In this document: one piece after another, positions 14,348 through 22,514 of the stretch
Layout: the number at the start of each line of letters is the position of its first letter
Position numbering within the stretch: the first letter of the stretch is position 1
Assembly (NCBI GenBank): GCA_019420275.1
Contig: JAHZHN010000017.1
Location: forward strand, 1 to 37,435
Length of the DNA stretch: 37,435 nt
Reading direction: 5' to 3'
Source of the DNA: Clostridiales bacterium
GTDB taxonomy: Bacteria > Bacillota > Clostridia > Lachnospirales > Lachnospiraceae
The notes under the pieces: generated by a model
Told to the model about the DNA's origin: nothing
The model's input: the letters and a program-made list of their open reading frames with translations, nothing else
The model's database searches: none
Translations under genes and position numbers: made by a program

Positions 14348-16276
14348 ATGATCAAACGTTGTGTGACATGTCTGGCAGTTCTGATAATGCTTCTGATGGG
14401 ATCTGTTGGATGGGGCAGCTGTTTCGTGAAAGGAGCAGAGGAAGTATCCAATGATGCTGCTATGCAGACCCAGCAGTATAATGTGGATGTTACGGTCAAT
14501 GAGGACCGAAGCTATACGGTAATGGAACATATCAAAGTAAAATTTTTGGAAGACCGCCACGGCATTTACCGTTATATTCCAAACAAGGGGAAAATGCTGT
14601 ATGAGGATGAAAACGGGGAGAGTCAATGGATGCCTTATTATGCGGATGTAGATATGAAAGAATGTAATGAGACATACCAGGAAAAATCAGACGATGGCAA
14701 CGTACTTTTTCAGTTCGGGGATAAAGATATTTCTGTGAGAGAAGGAGATTATCAGTTTACCTATGATTTTGTCCCAAAGTATCAGAAGGAATCTTTTGAT
14801 AAGGCATATTACAATATTTTCCCGGTGCAGTGGCAAAATAAGATACCGAAAGGCAGCAGGTTTACGATTCATTTTACGAAAGATACAGATCTGAAGAATA
14901 TCCGGCTGTTTGCAGGGGAGTATGGATCAGAAGAAGATGCCTCCAATCTGGTTGATTTAAGGATAGATCAAAATCATCATATAATTGAAGGAACCCTGAA
15001 GCAGGATCTGGCTCTGGGGAACGGACTGACTTTTTATAAACCGATGGAGTCTGGATATTTTACGTCCGTACATCATCCGGGAGGAGCTAAGATTATAGGG
15101 GGACTGACAGCTGCTGTTCTGATCGTAACAGCCATTTTCTATTTTGTATTCGGAAGAGATGAAAAAATCATACCTTCCATCCAGTATCAGCCGCCGGAAG
15201 GACTGGACAGTGCAGCGGTCGGCTATGTGATAGATGGGACACTGGAAGATAAAGATGTTGTGTCTTTGATCCTTTACTGGGCGGATAAAGGATATCTTCG
15301 GATTGAGGAAAAGAAAAAGCAAGATGTCCTTCTGGTAAAAATCAAAGATCTGGAGGAGGATGCTCCAGGTTACCAGAAAGAGATGTTTAGGAAACTGTTC
15401 CAAAAGAAGGATTCCGTTAAGACATCTTCTCTGAAGTATAAATTTTCAGATACAGTTGCAGTAGTAAAGGATCAGATTAAGATTGTCTATAAAGAGCAGA
15501 TTTACACGGCTCAGTCCAGAGTGGTCAGAATCATTGCGGCATTGATGACACCGATCCCTTTCATTGCATTTATTGTTATGATGGCTATTTATTCCTATCA
15601 GGGAGGATTGATTATTCTTTTATCCATTGTGTCCTGTATTCTGCTGATCACGGGGGAAATATGGGCTATATTTGCAGTGGATACCTGGTATAAGACAAAG
15701 GCAGGAATGAGAAAAGGAAACATTGCAGCGTCAGTGCTGCTTCCGGCAGCAGCCGTGGCTATCTATGGAATTGGATACTGGAGAGAAATAAGGCAGGGAA
15801 ATGCGTTTGACTTTCTTTGGCTGTATGTTTTTGTAGGGGTGGTCTCTCTTCTGGGAGTTCTCTTTACGGCATTTATGAAACAGAGAACGAAACAGTGTAT
15901 TGACTGGATGGGACGGCTTGCAGGTCTTCGGGATTTCATTGAAACGGCAGAGTTAGATCGGATGAAGGCAATGGCCGAAGAACATCCAGAGATGTTTTAT
16001 CATATTCTTCCATATGCGTCTGTTCTGGGGGTATCGGATATATTTTCGAAGAAACTTGACGCTATTTCTCTTCCCGCACCGGAATGGTATATTCCTTATG
16101 CAGGACATCCGGTGTTTCATTATTATATGATCCACAGCTGTATGCAGCATGTGGCATCGGATTCGCTGATGGCGGTAAAAGCGCCAAGCAGTATGGGAAG
16201 CGGCGGTTCAGGAGGATTTTCAGGCGGGGGATTCTCCGGAGGCGGTTTCGGCGGCGGAGGCGGCGGAAGCTGGTAG
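14348..16276 (+). CDS. DUF2207 domain-containing membrane protein
   Basis: A 642-residue secreted-then-anchored protein. Residues 1-30 form a signal peptide (KRCVTCLAVLIMLLMGSVGWG). The extracytoplasmic DUF2207 beta domain (about 40-235) follows: YNVDVTVNEDRSYTVMEHIKVKF and DRHGIYRYIPNKG are typical of its start. A membrane helix at about 248-268, a cytoplasmic winged-helix-like segment, and four more membrane helices between about 395 and 520 come next. The tail is an extreme glycine/serine-rich stretch ending in GGGGGGSW, the usual ending of this family. It forms a two-gene unit with lemA. The role is unknown, though such pairs are often placed in cell-envelope maintenance. AAAGGAGGGG precedes the start, and a strong terminator follows. 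Confidence 0.9.
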   Translation: MIKRCVTCLAVLIMLLMGSVGWGSCFVKGAEEVSNDAAMQTQQYNVDVTVNEDRSYTVMEHIKVKFLEDRHGIYRYIPNKGKMLYEDENGESQWMPYYADVDMKECNETYQEKSDDGNVLFQFGDKDISVREGDYQFTYDFVPKYQKESFDKAYYNIFPVQWQNKIPKGSRFTIHFTKDTDLKNIRLFAGEYGSEEDASNLVDLRIDQNHHIIEGTLKQDLALGNGLTFYKPMESGYFTSVHHPGGAKIIGGLTAAVLIVTAIFYFVFGRDEKIIPSIQYQPPEGLDSAAVGYVIDGTLEDKDVVSLILYWADKGYLRIEEKKKQDVLLVKIKDLEEDAPGYQKEMFRKLFQKKDSVKTSSLKYKFSDTVAVVKDQIKIVYKEQIYTAQSRVVRIIAALMTPIPFIAFIVMMAIYSYQGGLIILLSIVSCILLITGEIWAIFAVDTWYKTKAGMRKGNIAASVLLPAAAVAIYGIGYWREIRQGNAFDFLWLYVFVGVVSLLGVLFTAFMKQRTKQCIDWMGRLAGLRDFIETAELDRMKAMAEEHPEMFYHILPYASVLGVSDIFSKKLDAISLPAPEWYIPYAGHPVFHYYMIHSCMQHVASDSLMAVKAPSSMGSGGSGGFSGGGFSGGGFGGGGGGSW

Positions 16277-16287
16277 TAGGATAGATT

Positions 16288-16324
16288 AAGAGGGTATTTC
16301 ATTATGGGATACCCTCTTTTTTTA
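16288..16324 (+). terminator. Terminator after the LemA-DUF2207 unit
   Basis: AAGAGGGTAT (16288-16297) pairs perfectly with 16309-16318 around an 11-nt loop and is followed by a run of Ts. Confidence 0.9.
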
Positions 16325-16384
16325 TGCCCGGATTCAGTGGCGGAATGAAAAAATTACCGGATTTTATATTCCATATAAAAAGAA

Positions 16385-16416
16385 AAACCGGAAAAAGATA
16401 CCACATTAAAAAGCCC
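16385..16416. promoter_or_regulatory. Candidate operator, copy 1 (regulator promoter)
   Basis: The block CGGAAAAA (16389-16396) and CCACATTAAAAAGCCC (16401-16416) recurs at 19128-19155 with the same 12-bp offset and 24 of 28 bases identical. A TATACT at 16449 starts 33 bases after the last motif base, exactly as in the other copy, with no good -35. This fits an activator site for the PRD regulator encoded just downstream. Binding is inferred. Confidence 0.6.
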
Positions 16417-16448
16417 ACAATTGATAATACGGATCCTGTTTTGCGTGA

Positions 16449-16454
16449 TATACT
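16449..16454 (+). promoter_or_regulatory. -10 element of the regulator/EIIA transcript
   Basis: TATACT lies 53 bp upstream of the regulator start codon. The sequence 17 bp before it (AATACG) is not a usable -35, which points to activator dependence. Confidence 0.5.
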
Positions 16455-16507
16455 TATATCATCTCAAATGCAGGGAAAACTTGTGGATGCTGAGAGGAGC
16501 TTAAAAG

Positions 16508-18481
16508 ATGAGACGTTCAAAAGATAAATTTTATATGAAACAGATTTTTGACTGCATTATGGACGGAAAAGTTTATGCAACAGGGAAAATCGCACAGGAA
16601 ATCGGTCTGTCGGAGAAATCTGTAAGAAACAAGCTAAACGAGATAGACGAATTCCTGAAAAAAAACAATCTGGGAGAGATTCAGAGAAAACCTAGGGTGG
16701 GAATATGGCTGGAAGCATCGGCTCAGCAAAAAGAACAGATTCAGGCTTCCATAAATACCCGGGAAGATTTTCAGATCAGCAGCTATGATCCACGAGAGCG
16801 TATGACGGAAACATTAAAAATCTTTTTTAATCTGAGGCCATGGCAGACGATCACAACGCAGAAACTGTCAGAAAAGCTGTATCTGAGTGTCCCCACGATG
16901 CTAAAAGTTCTGAAAGAATGTGAAGAGTGGCTGACAGTCTATCACATTACGCTGGTAAATGAGCGGGGAAAAGGATACCGGTTAAAGAGCAAGGAAAATG
17001 AATACAGGGTAGCGCTGAAAAATCTGATTATGGAAAAGGGATCTGCAGAAGATATGAAGGAAAACATACAGTATTTTTTTTCCAACATGGATGTATCAGC
17101 CGTGACTAAATGTATCATACAAACTGAAGATGAATGGAATTATCGGTTTACAGATGAATCATTTTACGAAATTCTGATCTATTGTTGTCTGGCATATAAG
17201 AGAAAAGAACTGGCAATCCCAATGGTAAGTGACTACAATCCTGAAGAATTAAAGATTCTGAAGAAATACAGCGAGTACGCCTTTACCGTAGCAATTTTTG
17301 AAAAGCTGGAAGAAGTCTTTCATGTTCATTTCCTGTCAGAAGACATTTTGTTTTTATCCATACAGATCCTGTGTTCTAAATTTATTGGAATTTCGGATGT
17401 GGAAGTAACTTTAGGACAGGTAAAAAAATATGACAACAAACTGGTGGAGTTTGTGGACCGGATGCTGAAGGTTATATCGGATATTCTGGAAGTTGATTTG
17501 TCAGATGATCTGAAACTGAAGGAAAGCCTGATTGTTCATCTGAGGCCGACCATTTTCAGACTCCGGTATGGAACGCCGCAAAATAATGCCCTGATTGATT
17601 TTATTAAAGAAGAATATAAAAATGTGTTCCGGGCGAGCTGGGCTATTAGTATTTTGTTTGAGGAAAGCTATAATCTTCAGATTACAGAAGATGAAATCGG
17701 CTACATTGTTTTGTATATTCAGGCGGCAATTGAGCGGAAAAAACATGAGTATAAAGCTGTTGTGATCACCAATTCCAATATGGGACATGTTCAGCTGATG
17801 AAAGAAAGAATCAAGCGGGCAGTCCCGGAAATCGGATGGCTGAATTTTGTCAGTACTCATGAATTCAGACTGATGGATTATGATGACTGTGACATTATTA
17901 TTTCGGCGACGCCGCTGAGAGAAAAGGATAAGCGGTGTGTCGTTATCCCCAATATCTTAAGTGAAAATGGCCTTATGGTACTTCGAAACCATTTAGATAT
18001 GATCAATTCCCAAAGAGAAGAAAATCAGACGCCGTTTTCGCCGGAGTGCTGTCTCTTATTTTCACCGGAACTGATTTTTACTGATCTGGAAGTAAAAACA
18101 AAGAAGGAATGTCTGAAGATCATGTGTCGGGCCATGGAAGATAAAGGTGTGGTAACAAAAGATTTCTTTGACACAGTAATGGAAAGAGAGAGAAAGACAA
18201 CAACGACCATAGGAAACGGAATCAGCATTCCACACGGTTCTCCGACGGAGGTCAATGAACCGAAAGTTGCGATTGCTCTTTTAAAAGAACCGATCATTTG
18301 GGATGACGAACCGGTCAGCATGGTTTTTTTACTGGGATTTCGCATGAGTACCAGAGATGAGATCAATCGGATTCAGCTTTTTTACAATGAGTATGTGTCA
18401 CTGATCGACACGGAGGAAAAAATTCGTACGCTGCAGAACATGAAGTCAAATATAGAAGTCTATAAATATTTAATACAATAA
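16508..18481 (+). CDS. PRD-domain transcriptional activator with EIIA domain (MtlR/LicR-like)
   Basis: A 657-residue PTS-controlled regulator. Order: N-terminal HTH (about 8-60), second Mga-like HTH (about 95-150), PRD1 (about 195-290), PRD2 (about 310-410), an EIIB-like segment (about 415-500) and a C-terminal fructose-type EIIA domain (about 515-657). Such proteins are activated or silenced by PTS phosphorylation of histidines. Here many sites are lost: the PRD1 positions are Tyr225 and Gln286, PRD2 keeps His344 but has Tyr403 in place of the second, and the EIIB-like cysteine position is Thr421. EIIA keeps His576 (ISIPHG). GAGGAG precedes the ATG. It is followed 27 bp later by a stand-alone EIIA and lies upstream of the EIIB-EIIC-aldolase operon it probably controls. 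Confidence 0.88.
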   Translation: MRRSKDKFYMKQIFDCIMDGKVYATGKIAQEIGLSEKSVRNKLNEIDEFLKKNNLGEIQRKPRVGIWLEASAQQKEQIQASINTREDFQISSYDPRERMTETLKIFFNLRPWQTITTQKLSEKLYLSVPTMLKVLKECEEWLTVYHITLVNERGKGYRLKSKENEYRVALKNLIMEKGSAEDMKENIQYFFSNMDVSAVTKCIIQTEDEWNYRFTDESFYEILIYCCLAYKRKELAIPMVSDYNPEELKILKKYSEYAFTVAIFEKLEEVFHVHFLSEDILFLSIQILCSKFIGISDVEVTLGQVKKYDNKLVEFVDRMLKVISDILEVDLSDDLKLKESLIVHLRPTIFRLRYGTPQNNALIDFIKEEYKNVFRASWAISILFEESYNLQITEDEIGYIVLYIQAAIERKKHEYKAVVITNSNMGHVQLMKERIKRAVPEIGWLNFVSTHEFRLMDYDDCDIIISATPLREKDKRCVVIPNILSENGLMVLRNHLDMINSQREENQTPFSPECCLLFSPELIFTDLEVKTKKECLKIMCRAMEDKGVVTKDFFDTVMERERKTTTTIGNGISIPHGSPTEVNEPKVAIALLKEPIIWDDEPVSMVFLLGFRMSTRDEINRIQLFYNEYVSLIDTEEKIRTLQNMKSNIEVYKYLIQ

Positions 18482-18508
18482 ATTTTAATAAAACAGGAGG
18501 AAAGAAAC

Positions 18509-18955
18509 ATGGATATCAAAAGCGTTTTAGACGATAGGGTCATCGATCTTAAAATGAAGGCAAAGAACAAAGAGGAGGCGATTACTTATCTCGCAGAGAA
18601 ATTAAAAGATGCCGGGTATATTGCTGATGTAGAGGAATACGTGGCAGACATTTATCTGAGAGAATCTCAGGGACAGACTGGAATCGGACATTATGTGGCA
18701 ATTCCGCATGGAAAAAGTGATTCTGTAACTCAGGTAGGTATTGCCATTGGAAAATTGGAACAGGAGATTGAATGGGAAACGTTAGATGGTAAGGGAGTTA
18801 AGCTTATTTTCTTGTTTGCCGTAGGAAATGATAATGAGAATGCGAAAACTCATTTGAAACTGCTGGCGGAAGTTGCAAGGACGCTTGGAAATGATGAAGC
18901 AGTCCAGGCCCTTCTGGATGCTCAGACAGTGGAAGATTTAAAAGCCGTCTTCTAA
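18509..18955 (+). CDS. PTS fructose-type EIIA component
   Basis: A 148-residue cytosolic phosphotransferase domain that accepts phosphate from HPr and passes it to EIIB. The active-site histidine is His67 in GHYVAIPHGKSD, and VKLIFLFAVGNDNENAKTHLKLLAEVARTL is the typical following segment. It is a single domain of normal length. CAGGAGGAAAG precedes the ATG. It is cotranscribed with the PRD regulator and separated from EIIB by a terminator and a second promoter, so EIIA is produced in a different transcription unit from EIIB/EIIC. The sugar is not specified by EIIA; see the EIIC entry. Confidence 0.93.
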   Translation: MDIKSVLDDRVIDLKMKAKNKEEAITYLAEKLKDAGYIADVEEYVADIYLRESQGQTGIGHYVAIPHGKSDSVTQVGIAIGKLEQEIEWETLDGKGVKLIFLFAVGNDNENAKTHLKLLAEVARTLGNDEAVQALLDAQTVEDLKAVF

Positions 18956-18980
18956 TAATATTACATATTGAAACCATACG

Positions 18981-19013
18981 AAAAACGTCTGCCGGTTCTG
19001 GCAGGCGTTTTTT
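18981..19013 (+). terminator. Terminator after the EIIA gene
   Basis: AAAACGTCTGCC (18982-18993) pairs with 19000-19011 with one G-U pair, has a 6-nt loop and ends in Ts. Confidence 0.9.
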
Positions 19014-19093
19014 AAGTACAGAAAAATATCTTTTAAAATTTACCAGATTAAAACGTCCAGAAAAAGAAATAACATAAAAAATTATGCCGGATT

Positions 19094-19121
19094 AAAGTGA
19101 CAAAAAAACACTTTTTTTTTT
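19094..19121 (+). terminator. Weak hairpin with ten Ts
   Basis: AAAGTG (19094-19099) can pair with CACTTT (19109-19114), and the tract 19112-19121 is ten Ts. It may be a backup terminator or simply AT-rich spacer; the six-pair stem is weak. Confidence 0.3.
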
Positions 19122-19123
19122 GA

Positions 19124-19155
19124 AATGCGGAAAAAACTTCCGCATTAAAAAGCCC
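19124..19155. promoter_or_regulatory. Candidate operator, copy 2 (EIIB-EIIC-aldolase promoter)
   Basis: The perfect inverted repeat AATGCGGAA (19124-19132) and TTCCGCATT (19138-19146) has a 5-bp spacer, followed by AAAAAGCCC to 19155. The block 19128-19155 matches 16389-16416 at 24 of 28 positions. An additional CCGGATTAAA half-site lies at 19087. This is the likely activator site of the PRD regulator; binding is inferred. Confidence 0.6.
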
Positions 19156-19163
19156 TGACTTAA

Positions 19164-19193
19164 TGACCACAGGACAGGATTTCATAGTATGAT
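19164..19193 (+). promoter_or_regulatory. Promoter of the EIIB-EIIC-aldolase operon
   Basis: TATGAT (19188-19193) starts 33 bases after the last operator base. TGACCA (19164-19169) is a poor -35 with 18-bp spacing, consistent with activation by a protein bound just upstream. The leader is about 75 nt. Confidence 0.55.
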
Positions 19194-19273
19194 TTGAACA
19201 TAGCAAAAGAGCTTAAGCGCAAATAACTCGCAGGCGGGGAAAAAATTCATTTGAAAACGAAAGGAGATTTGTT

Positions 19274-19585
19274 ATGAAAATTGTAGCAGTTGCAGCATGT
19301 ACTTCAGGAATCGCGCATACTTACATCGCAAAGGAAAAATTAATCCGGGCGGCAGAGAGTATGGGTCATACGATCAAGGTGGAAACACAGGGAACGATTG
19401 GTACAGAAGATGAACTGACGCCAGAAGAAATTAAAGAAGCCGATATTGTAATTCTTGCAGTAGATATTGCCATAACAGGAACAGAAAGATTTGAAGGAAA
19501 ACCAACAGTAAAAGTTCCGACGAATGTATGTGTAAAGGCGCCAAAACAGCTGATCCAAAAGATCGAAAATGAATTGAAGAAATAA
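19274..19585 (+). CDS. PTS fructose-type EIIB component
   Basis: A 103-residue EIIB of the fructose family that transfers phosphate from EIIA to the sugar at EIIC. The phosphorylated cysteine is Cys9 in VAACTSGIAHTYIAKEKL, the standard fructose-EIIB loop, and ADIVILAVDIAITGTERFEGKP is typical. AAAGGAGA precedes the ATG. It is the first gene of the operon containing EIIC, two aldolases and probably the ROK kinase. EIIC follows after 21 bp. The domain is free-standing rather than fused to EIIC. Confidence 0.93.
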   Translation: MKIVAVAACTSGIAHTYIAKEKLIRAAESMGHTIKVETQGTIGTEDELTPEEIKEADIVILAVDIAITGTERFEGKPTVKVPTNVCVKAPKQLIQKIENELKK

Positions 19586-19606
19586 TTACAAAGGAGAAGA
19601 GAGAAT

Positions 19607-20695
19607 ATGAAAAAAATCTTAGAAGAGTTAAAGAGCCATGCCTTGACGGCCATTTCTTATATGCTGCCGTTGGTTGTTGCTTCCGGACTGCTGATCGCCA
19701 TTGGTAATCTGACAGGCGGAGAAAACGTAACAGAATTATCCAAGATGACGATACCTAGTGCGCTTACTACTCTGGGTACATTGGGAATGGGATTGTTGCC
19801 ATCTTTCATCGCAGGATATATTTCCTACTCCATTGCAGACAGACCTGGTATTGCACCTGGTTTCTTAATGGGTCAGATTGCTTCTTTCTTGGGTGCAGGA
19901 TTCCTCGGTGGTATGATCGGTGGTTATCTGGTAGGTTATATTGCTTTATTTATCCGCAACCACCTGAAAGTACCGAAATGGGCAGAAGCTTTGATGCCAA
20001 TGATGATTATCCCGACATTGTCTGCACTGATCGCAGGATTGATTATGTTCTTTGTAATTGGTAATCCAATCGTATGGGCAACAAATGCATTGACAAACTT
20101 TATTACAGGACTTGATCAGTCTTCTAAAGGTGTTTATGGATTTATTATCGGAGCTTTGGGATGTATTGACTTTGGAGGACCAATCAGTAAAGTTCCAAAC
20201 CTGATCTGTGACGGACTGCTCCTGGAAGGAATTACAGAACCGGAAGCAATTAAAGTACTTGCAGCTATGGTTCCGCCTCTGGGAATCACATTCTCATTAG
20301 TATTATCTAAATTAATAAAGAAACCAATCTATGCTGCTCAGGAAGTGGAAAACATCAAGGTTGCTTTCCCAATGGGACTGTGCATGATTTCTGAGGGAGT
20401 TATCCCAATCGCCATGAATGACTTGATTCGTACTTGTATTTGTACAGCAACTGGATGTGGTGTAACTGGAGCTATCAGCTTCTCACTGGGAGTTGGAAGC
20501 AAGGTTCCGTCCGGCGGAGTATTTGTTATCCCAGCCATGTCTAATCCTCTGGCTGCATTGGTTGCACTTCTTGCAGGAACGGCTGTAACAGGTGTCCTTC
20601 TTGTACTGATCAAGAAGAGAAGAACTGGAGATGAAAATCCAATCATAGAAGACAAAGAAGAAGAGATGGACTTATCAGGATTTACGATTTCTTAG
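19607..20695 (+). CDS. PTS fructose-type EIIC permease
   Basis: A 362-residue membrane permease of the PTS fructose family with about nine to ten hydrophobic segments. Typical stretches are MLPLVVASGLLIAIGNL, PSFIAGYISYSIADRPGIAPGFLMGQIAS, GFLGGMIGGYLVGYIALF and the substrate-loop-like LGCIDFGGPISKVPNLI. IPIAMNDLIR and GSKVPSGGVFVIPAMSNPLAA lie towards the C terminus. It translocates and phosphorylates a hexose, giving a sugar 1- or 6-phosphate. With two class II aldolases next door, the likely fate is cleavage of a ketose phosphate, but the sugar is not certain. The predicted start has AGGAG at good distance. Confidence 0.92.
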   Translation: MKKILEELKSHALTAISYMLPLVVASGLLIAIGNLTGGENVTELSKMTIPSALTTLGTLGMGLLPSFIAGYISYSIADRPGIAPGFLMGQIASFLGAGFLGGMIGGYLVGYIALFIRNHLKVPKWAEALMPMMIIPTLSALIAGLIMFFVIGNPIVWATNALTNFITGLDQSSKGVYGFIIGALGCIDFGGPISKVPNLICDGLLLEGITEPEAIKVLAAMVPPLGITFSLVLSKLIKKPIYAAQEVENIKVAFPMGLCMISEGVIPIAMNDLIRTCICTATGCGVTGAISFSLGVGSKVPSGGVFVIPAMSNPLAALVALLAGTAVTGVLLVLIKKRRTGDENPIIEDKEEEMDLSGFTIS

Positions 20696-20716
20696 TAGAT
20701 AAAAAGGAGACATGCT

Positions 20717-21571
20717 ATGTATGTATCAATGAAGGGAATGCTCAAAAGAGCGAACGAAGGCAATTACGCAGTGATGGCAATCAATTGTTTTAATATTGAA
20801 ACGACAAGAGCAGTCATTGCCGCAGCCCAGTCAATGCGGGCGCCGGTCATTATCAATATCGTCCAGGAGCACATGGTAAATCACTGTGACAGTAATTTGA
20901 TCGCGCCGATTGTAAAGAAACTGGCAGAGCGGGCCAGCGTGGAAGTGGCATTGAATTTTGACCATGGCCAGGAAACAGGCCTTTTGAAAAAGGCACTGAC
21001 GGATGGCTATACAAGCGTAATGGTAGATGCATCCCGATATGATCTGGAAGGAAATATAAAAATGACCAGAGAAATCGTAAAATTCGCGGAAGCATTTGAT
21101 GCCAGCGTAGAAGGTGAGATTGGCTGTATGGGTGCAAGTGAAGGGGATCAATATACAGATGATGATATGAAAACAAATCCGGAGGAAGCGCTGAAATTTG
21201 CCAGGGAAACGGGAGTTGATGCATTGGCAATTTCCTTTGGAAGTTCTCATGGAAATTATCCGGAAGGATATGTACCAGAATTTGATTTTGAAATTTTGAA
21301 AAAAATCAAAGAAAAAACGCATATGCCGCTGGTTCTTCACGGAGGAAGCGGATCCGGAGATGAAAACATCAGAAAATGTGTGAAATATGGAATCAACAAG
21401 ATTAATGTGGGATGCGATTTCATGAATGCAAATACAGAAAGTATTAAGAGACAGCTACAGGAAAATCCTGACATCAATTACTGGGTTATGATGCATCAGG
21501 CAGAAATTGACAGTCAGGAACTTGTAAAGAAATATATCCGATTATCAGGATCAGAAGGAAAATCATTATAA
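20717..21571 (+). CDS. Class II ketose-bisphosphate aldolase, first copy
   Basis: A 284-residue zinc-dependent aldolase of the class II FBP/tagatose type, which splits a ketose phosphate into dihydroxyacetone phosphate and an aldehyde. The catalytic Asp82 and zinc ligand His83 lie in LNFDHGQE; further metal ligands are Glu132 or Glu134 in SVEGEIG, His178 in SSHGNY and His208 in LVLHGGSGSG. NKINVGCDF forms the phosphate-binding end. AAAAGGAGA precedes the ATG, 21 bp after EIIC. It differs substantially from the aldolase that follows, although the metal residues fall at equivalent positions (83/81, 178, 208). The two probably differ in substrate. Confidence 0.92.
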   Translation: MYVSMKGMLKRANEGNYAVMAINCFNIETTRAVIAAAQSMRAPVIINIVQEHMVNHCDSNLIAPIVKKLAERASVEVALNFDHGQETGLLKKALTDGYTSVMVDASRYDLEGNIKMTREIVKFAEAFDASVEGEIGCMGASEGDQYTDDDMKTNPEEALKFARETGVDALAISFGSSHGNYPEGYVPEFDFEILKKIKEKTHMPLVLHGGSGSGDENIRKCVKYGINKINVGCDFMNANTESIKRQLQENPDINYWVMMHQAEIDSQELVKKYIRLSGSEGKSL

Positions 21572-21587
21572 AAAGGAGATACATATT

Positions 21588-22457
21588 ATGTTAATGAACA
21601 TGAAAGAATTATTAAAAGTAGCAGATGAGAAAGGATTCGCGGTTCCGGCATTCAATATCGGAAGTGATCAGCTCCTGAAAGCAGTTATGCAGAAAGTAAA
21701 GGAAATGAAGAGTCCTGTTATCCTGGAACTTTCACCAGATGAGTTCAACTTTGTAGAAACAAGCTTGATCAAAAGCATGATTTATGAAGCTTCTAAGACA
21801 GATGTTCCGGTTGTTATTCATCTGGATCATGGTGATAAGTATGAGACTGTTGTACGTGCTATCCAGGCAGGATTTACATCCGTTATGATTGACGCTTCCA
21901 AACTGCCTTATGAAGAAAACATCGAAATCACGAAAAAAGTATGCGAGGTAGCTCATCTTGCAAATGTATCTGTGGAAAGCGAACTTGGAACAATCGGAAC
22001 AACAGGAAACTCCATTGAGGGAGGAACTGTAGGTGTTATTTATACAGATCCTGATCAGGCAAAAGATTTTGTTGAGAAGACAGGAATCGATACTTTGGCC
22101 GTTGCTATCGGAACAGCACATGGAATTTACCCAAGTGATATGAAACCGGAACTTCGTCTGGATATTTTACAGACATTGAAAGATACTTTGGATATTCCTT
22201 TGGTACTTCACGGCGGTTCCAGCAATAAAGATGAAGAAATTGCAAAAGCTGTTAAGATTGGAATTTCCAAGATTAATATTTCAAGTGATATCAAAGTTGC
22301 TTTCTATGAGAAGTGCAGAGAAGTATTAAATGCTCATCCGGAATACCGTGAGCCGCTGGAAATCTATCCAGAGCCAATCGAGGCATGCAAGAAAGTAATT
22401 GGAGAAAAAATTACATTATTTGACTCTGCAGATAAAGTAAAATATTACTACGAATAA
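21588..22457 (+). CDS. Class II ketose-bisphosphate aldolase, second copy
   Basis: A 289-residue class II aldolase of the same fold as its neighbour but clearly divergent in sequence. Asp80 and His81 are in IHLDHGDKYE, Glu130 is in VESELGTIG, His178 is in GTAHGIYP, and His208 is in LVLHGGSSNKDE. NKxNxxSDIK-like residues (ISKINISSDIK) bind phosphate. The start is 16 bp after the first aldolase, with AAAAGGAGA upstream. It contains an insertion with SIEGGTVGVIYTDPDQA, as in tagatose/fructose-bisphosphate types. A terminator-like hairpin follows and may reduce read-through into the ROK kinase. Confidence 0.92.
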   Translation: MLMNMKELLKVADEKGFAVPAFNIGSDQLLKAVMQKVKEMKSPVILELSPDEFNFVETSLIKSMIYEASKTDVPVVIHLDHGDKYETVVRAIQAGFTSVMIDASKLPYEENIEITKKVCEVAHLANVSVESELGTIGTTGNSIEGGTVGVIYTDPDQAKDFVEKTGIDTLAVAIGTAHGIYPSDMKPELRLDILQTLKDTLDIPLVLHGGSSNKDEEIAKAVKIGISKINISSDIKVAFYEKCREVLNAHPEYREPLEIYPEPIEACKKVIGEKITLFDSADKVKYYYE

Positions 22458-22470
22458 GATATAGGATGAC

Positions 22471-22496
22471 GGGGGCGGCATATGCCGCCCTCTTTT
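22471..22496 (+). terminator. Terminator between second aldolase and ROK kinase
   Basis: GGGCGGCA (22473-22480) pairs with 22483-22490 around a very short loop, followed by TCTTTTT. Placed between cotranscribed-looking genes, it probably lowers kinase expression relative to the aldolases. Confidence 0.7.
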
Positions 22497-22514
22497 TGAA
22501 TGGAGGGTTTGCAA

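Noticed and set aside
16187..16276. A GGC/GGA-rich repeat stretch
   Set aside because: It encodes the glycine-rich tail normal for DUF2207 proteins and is not a separate repeat element.
16324..16527. A 67-residue plus-strand frame upstream of the PRD regulator
   Set aside because: It has no ribosome binding site, overlaps the regulator start, and its bases are explained by the candidate operator and -10 element; the translation resembles no family I know.
19251..19262. A TTGAAAACGAAA sequence resembling a catabolite-response half-site
   Set aside because: Only half of the CcpA consensus is present and no matching second half follows, so I do not call a cre site.
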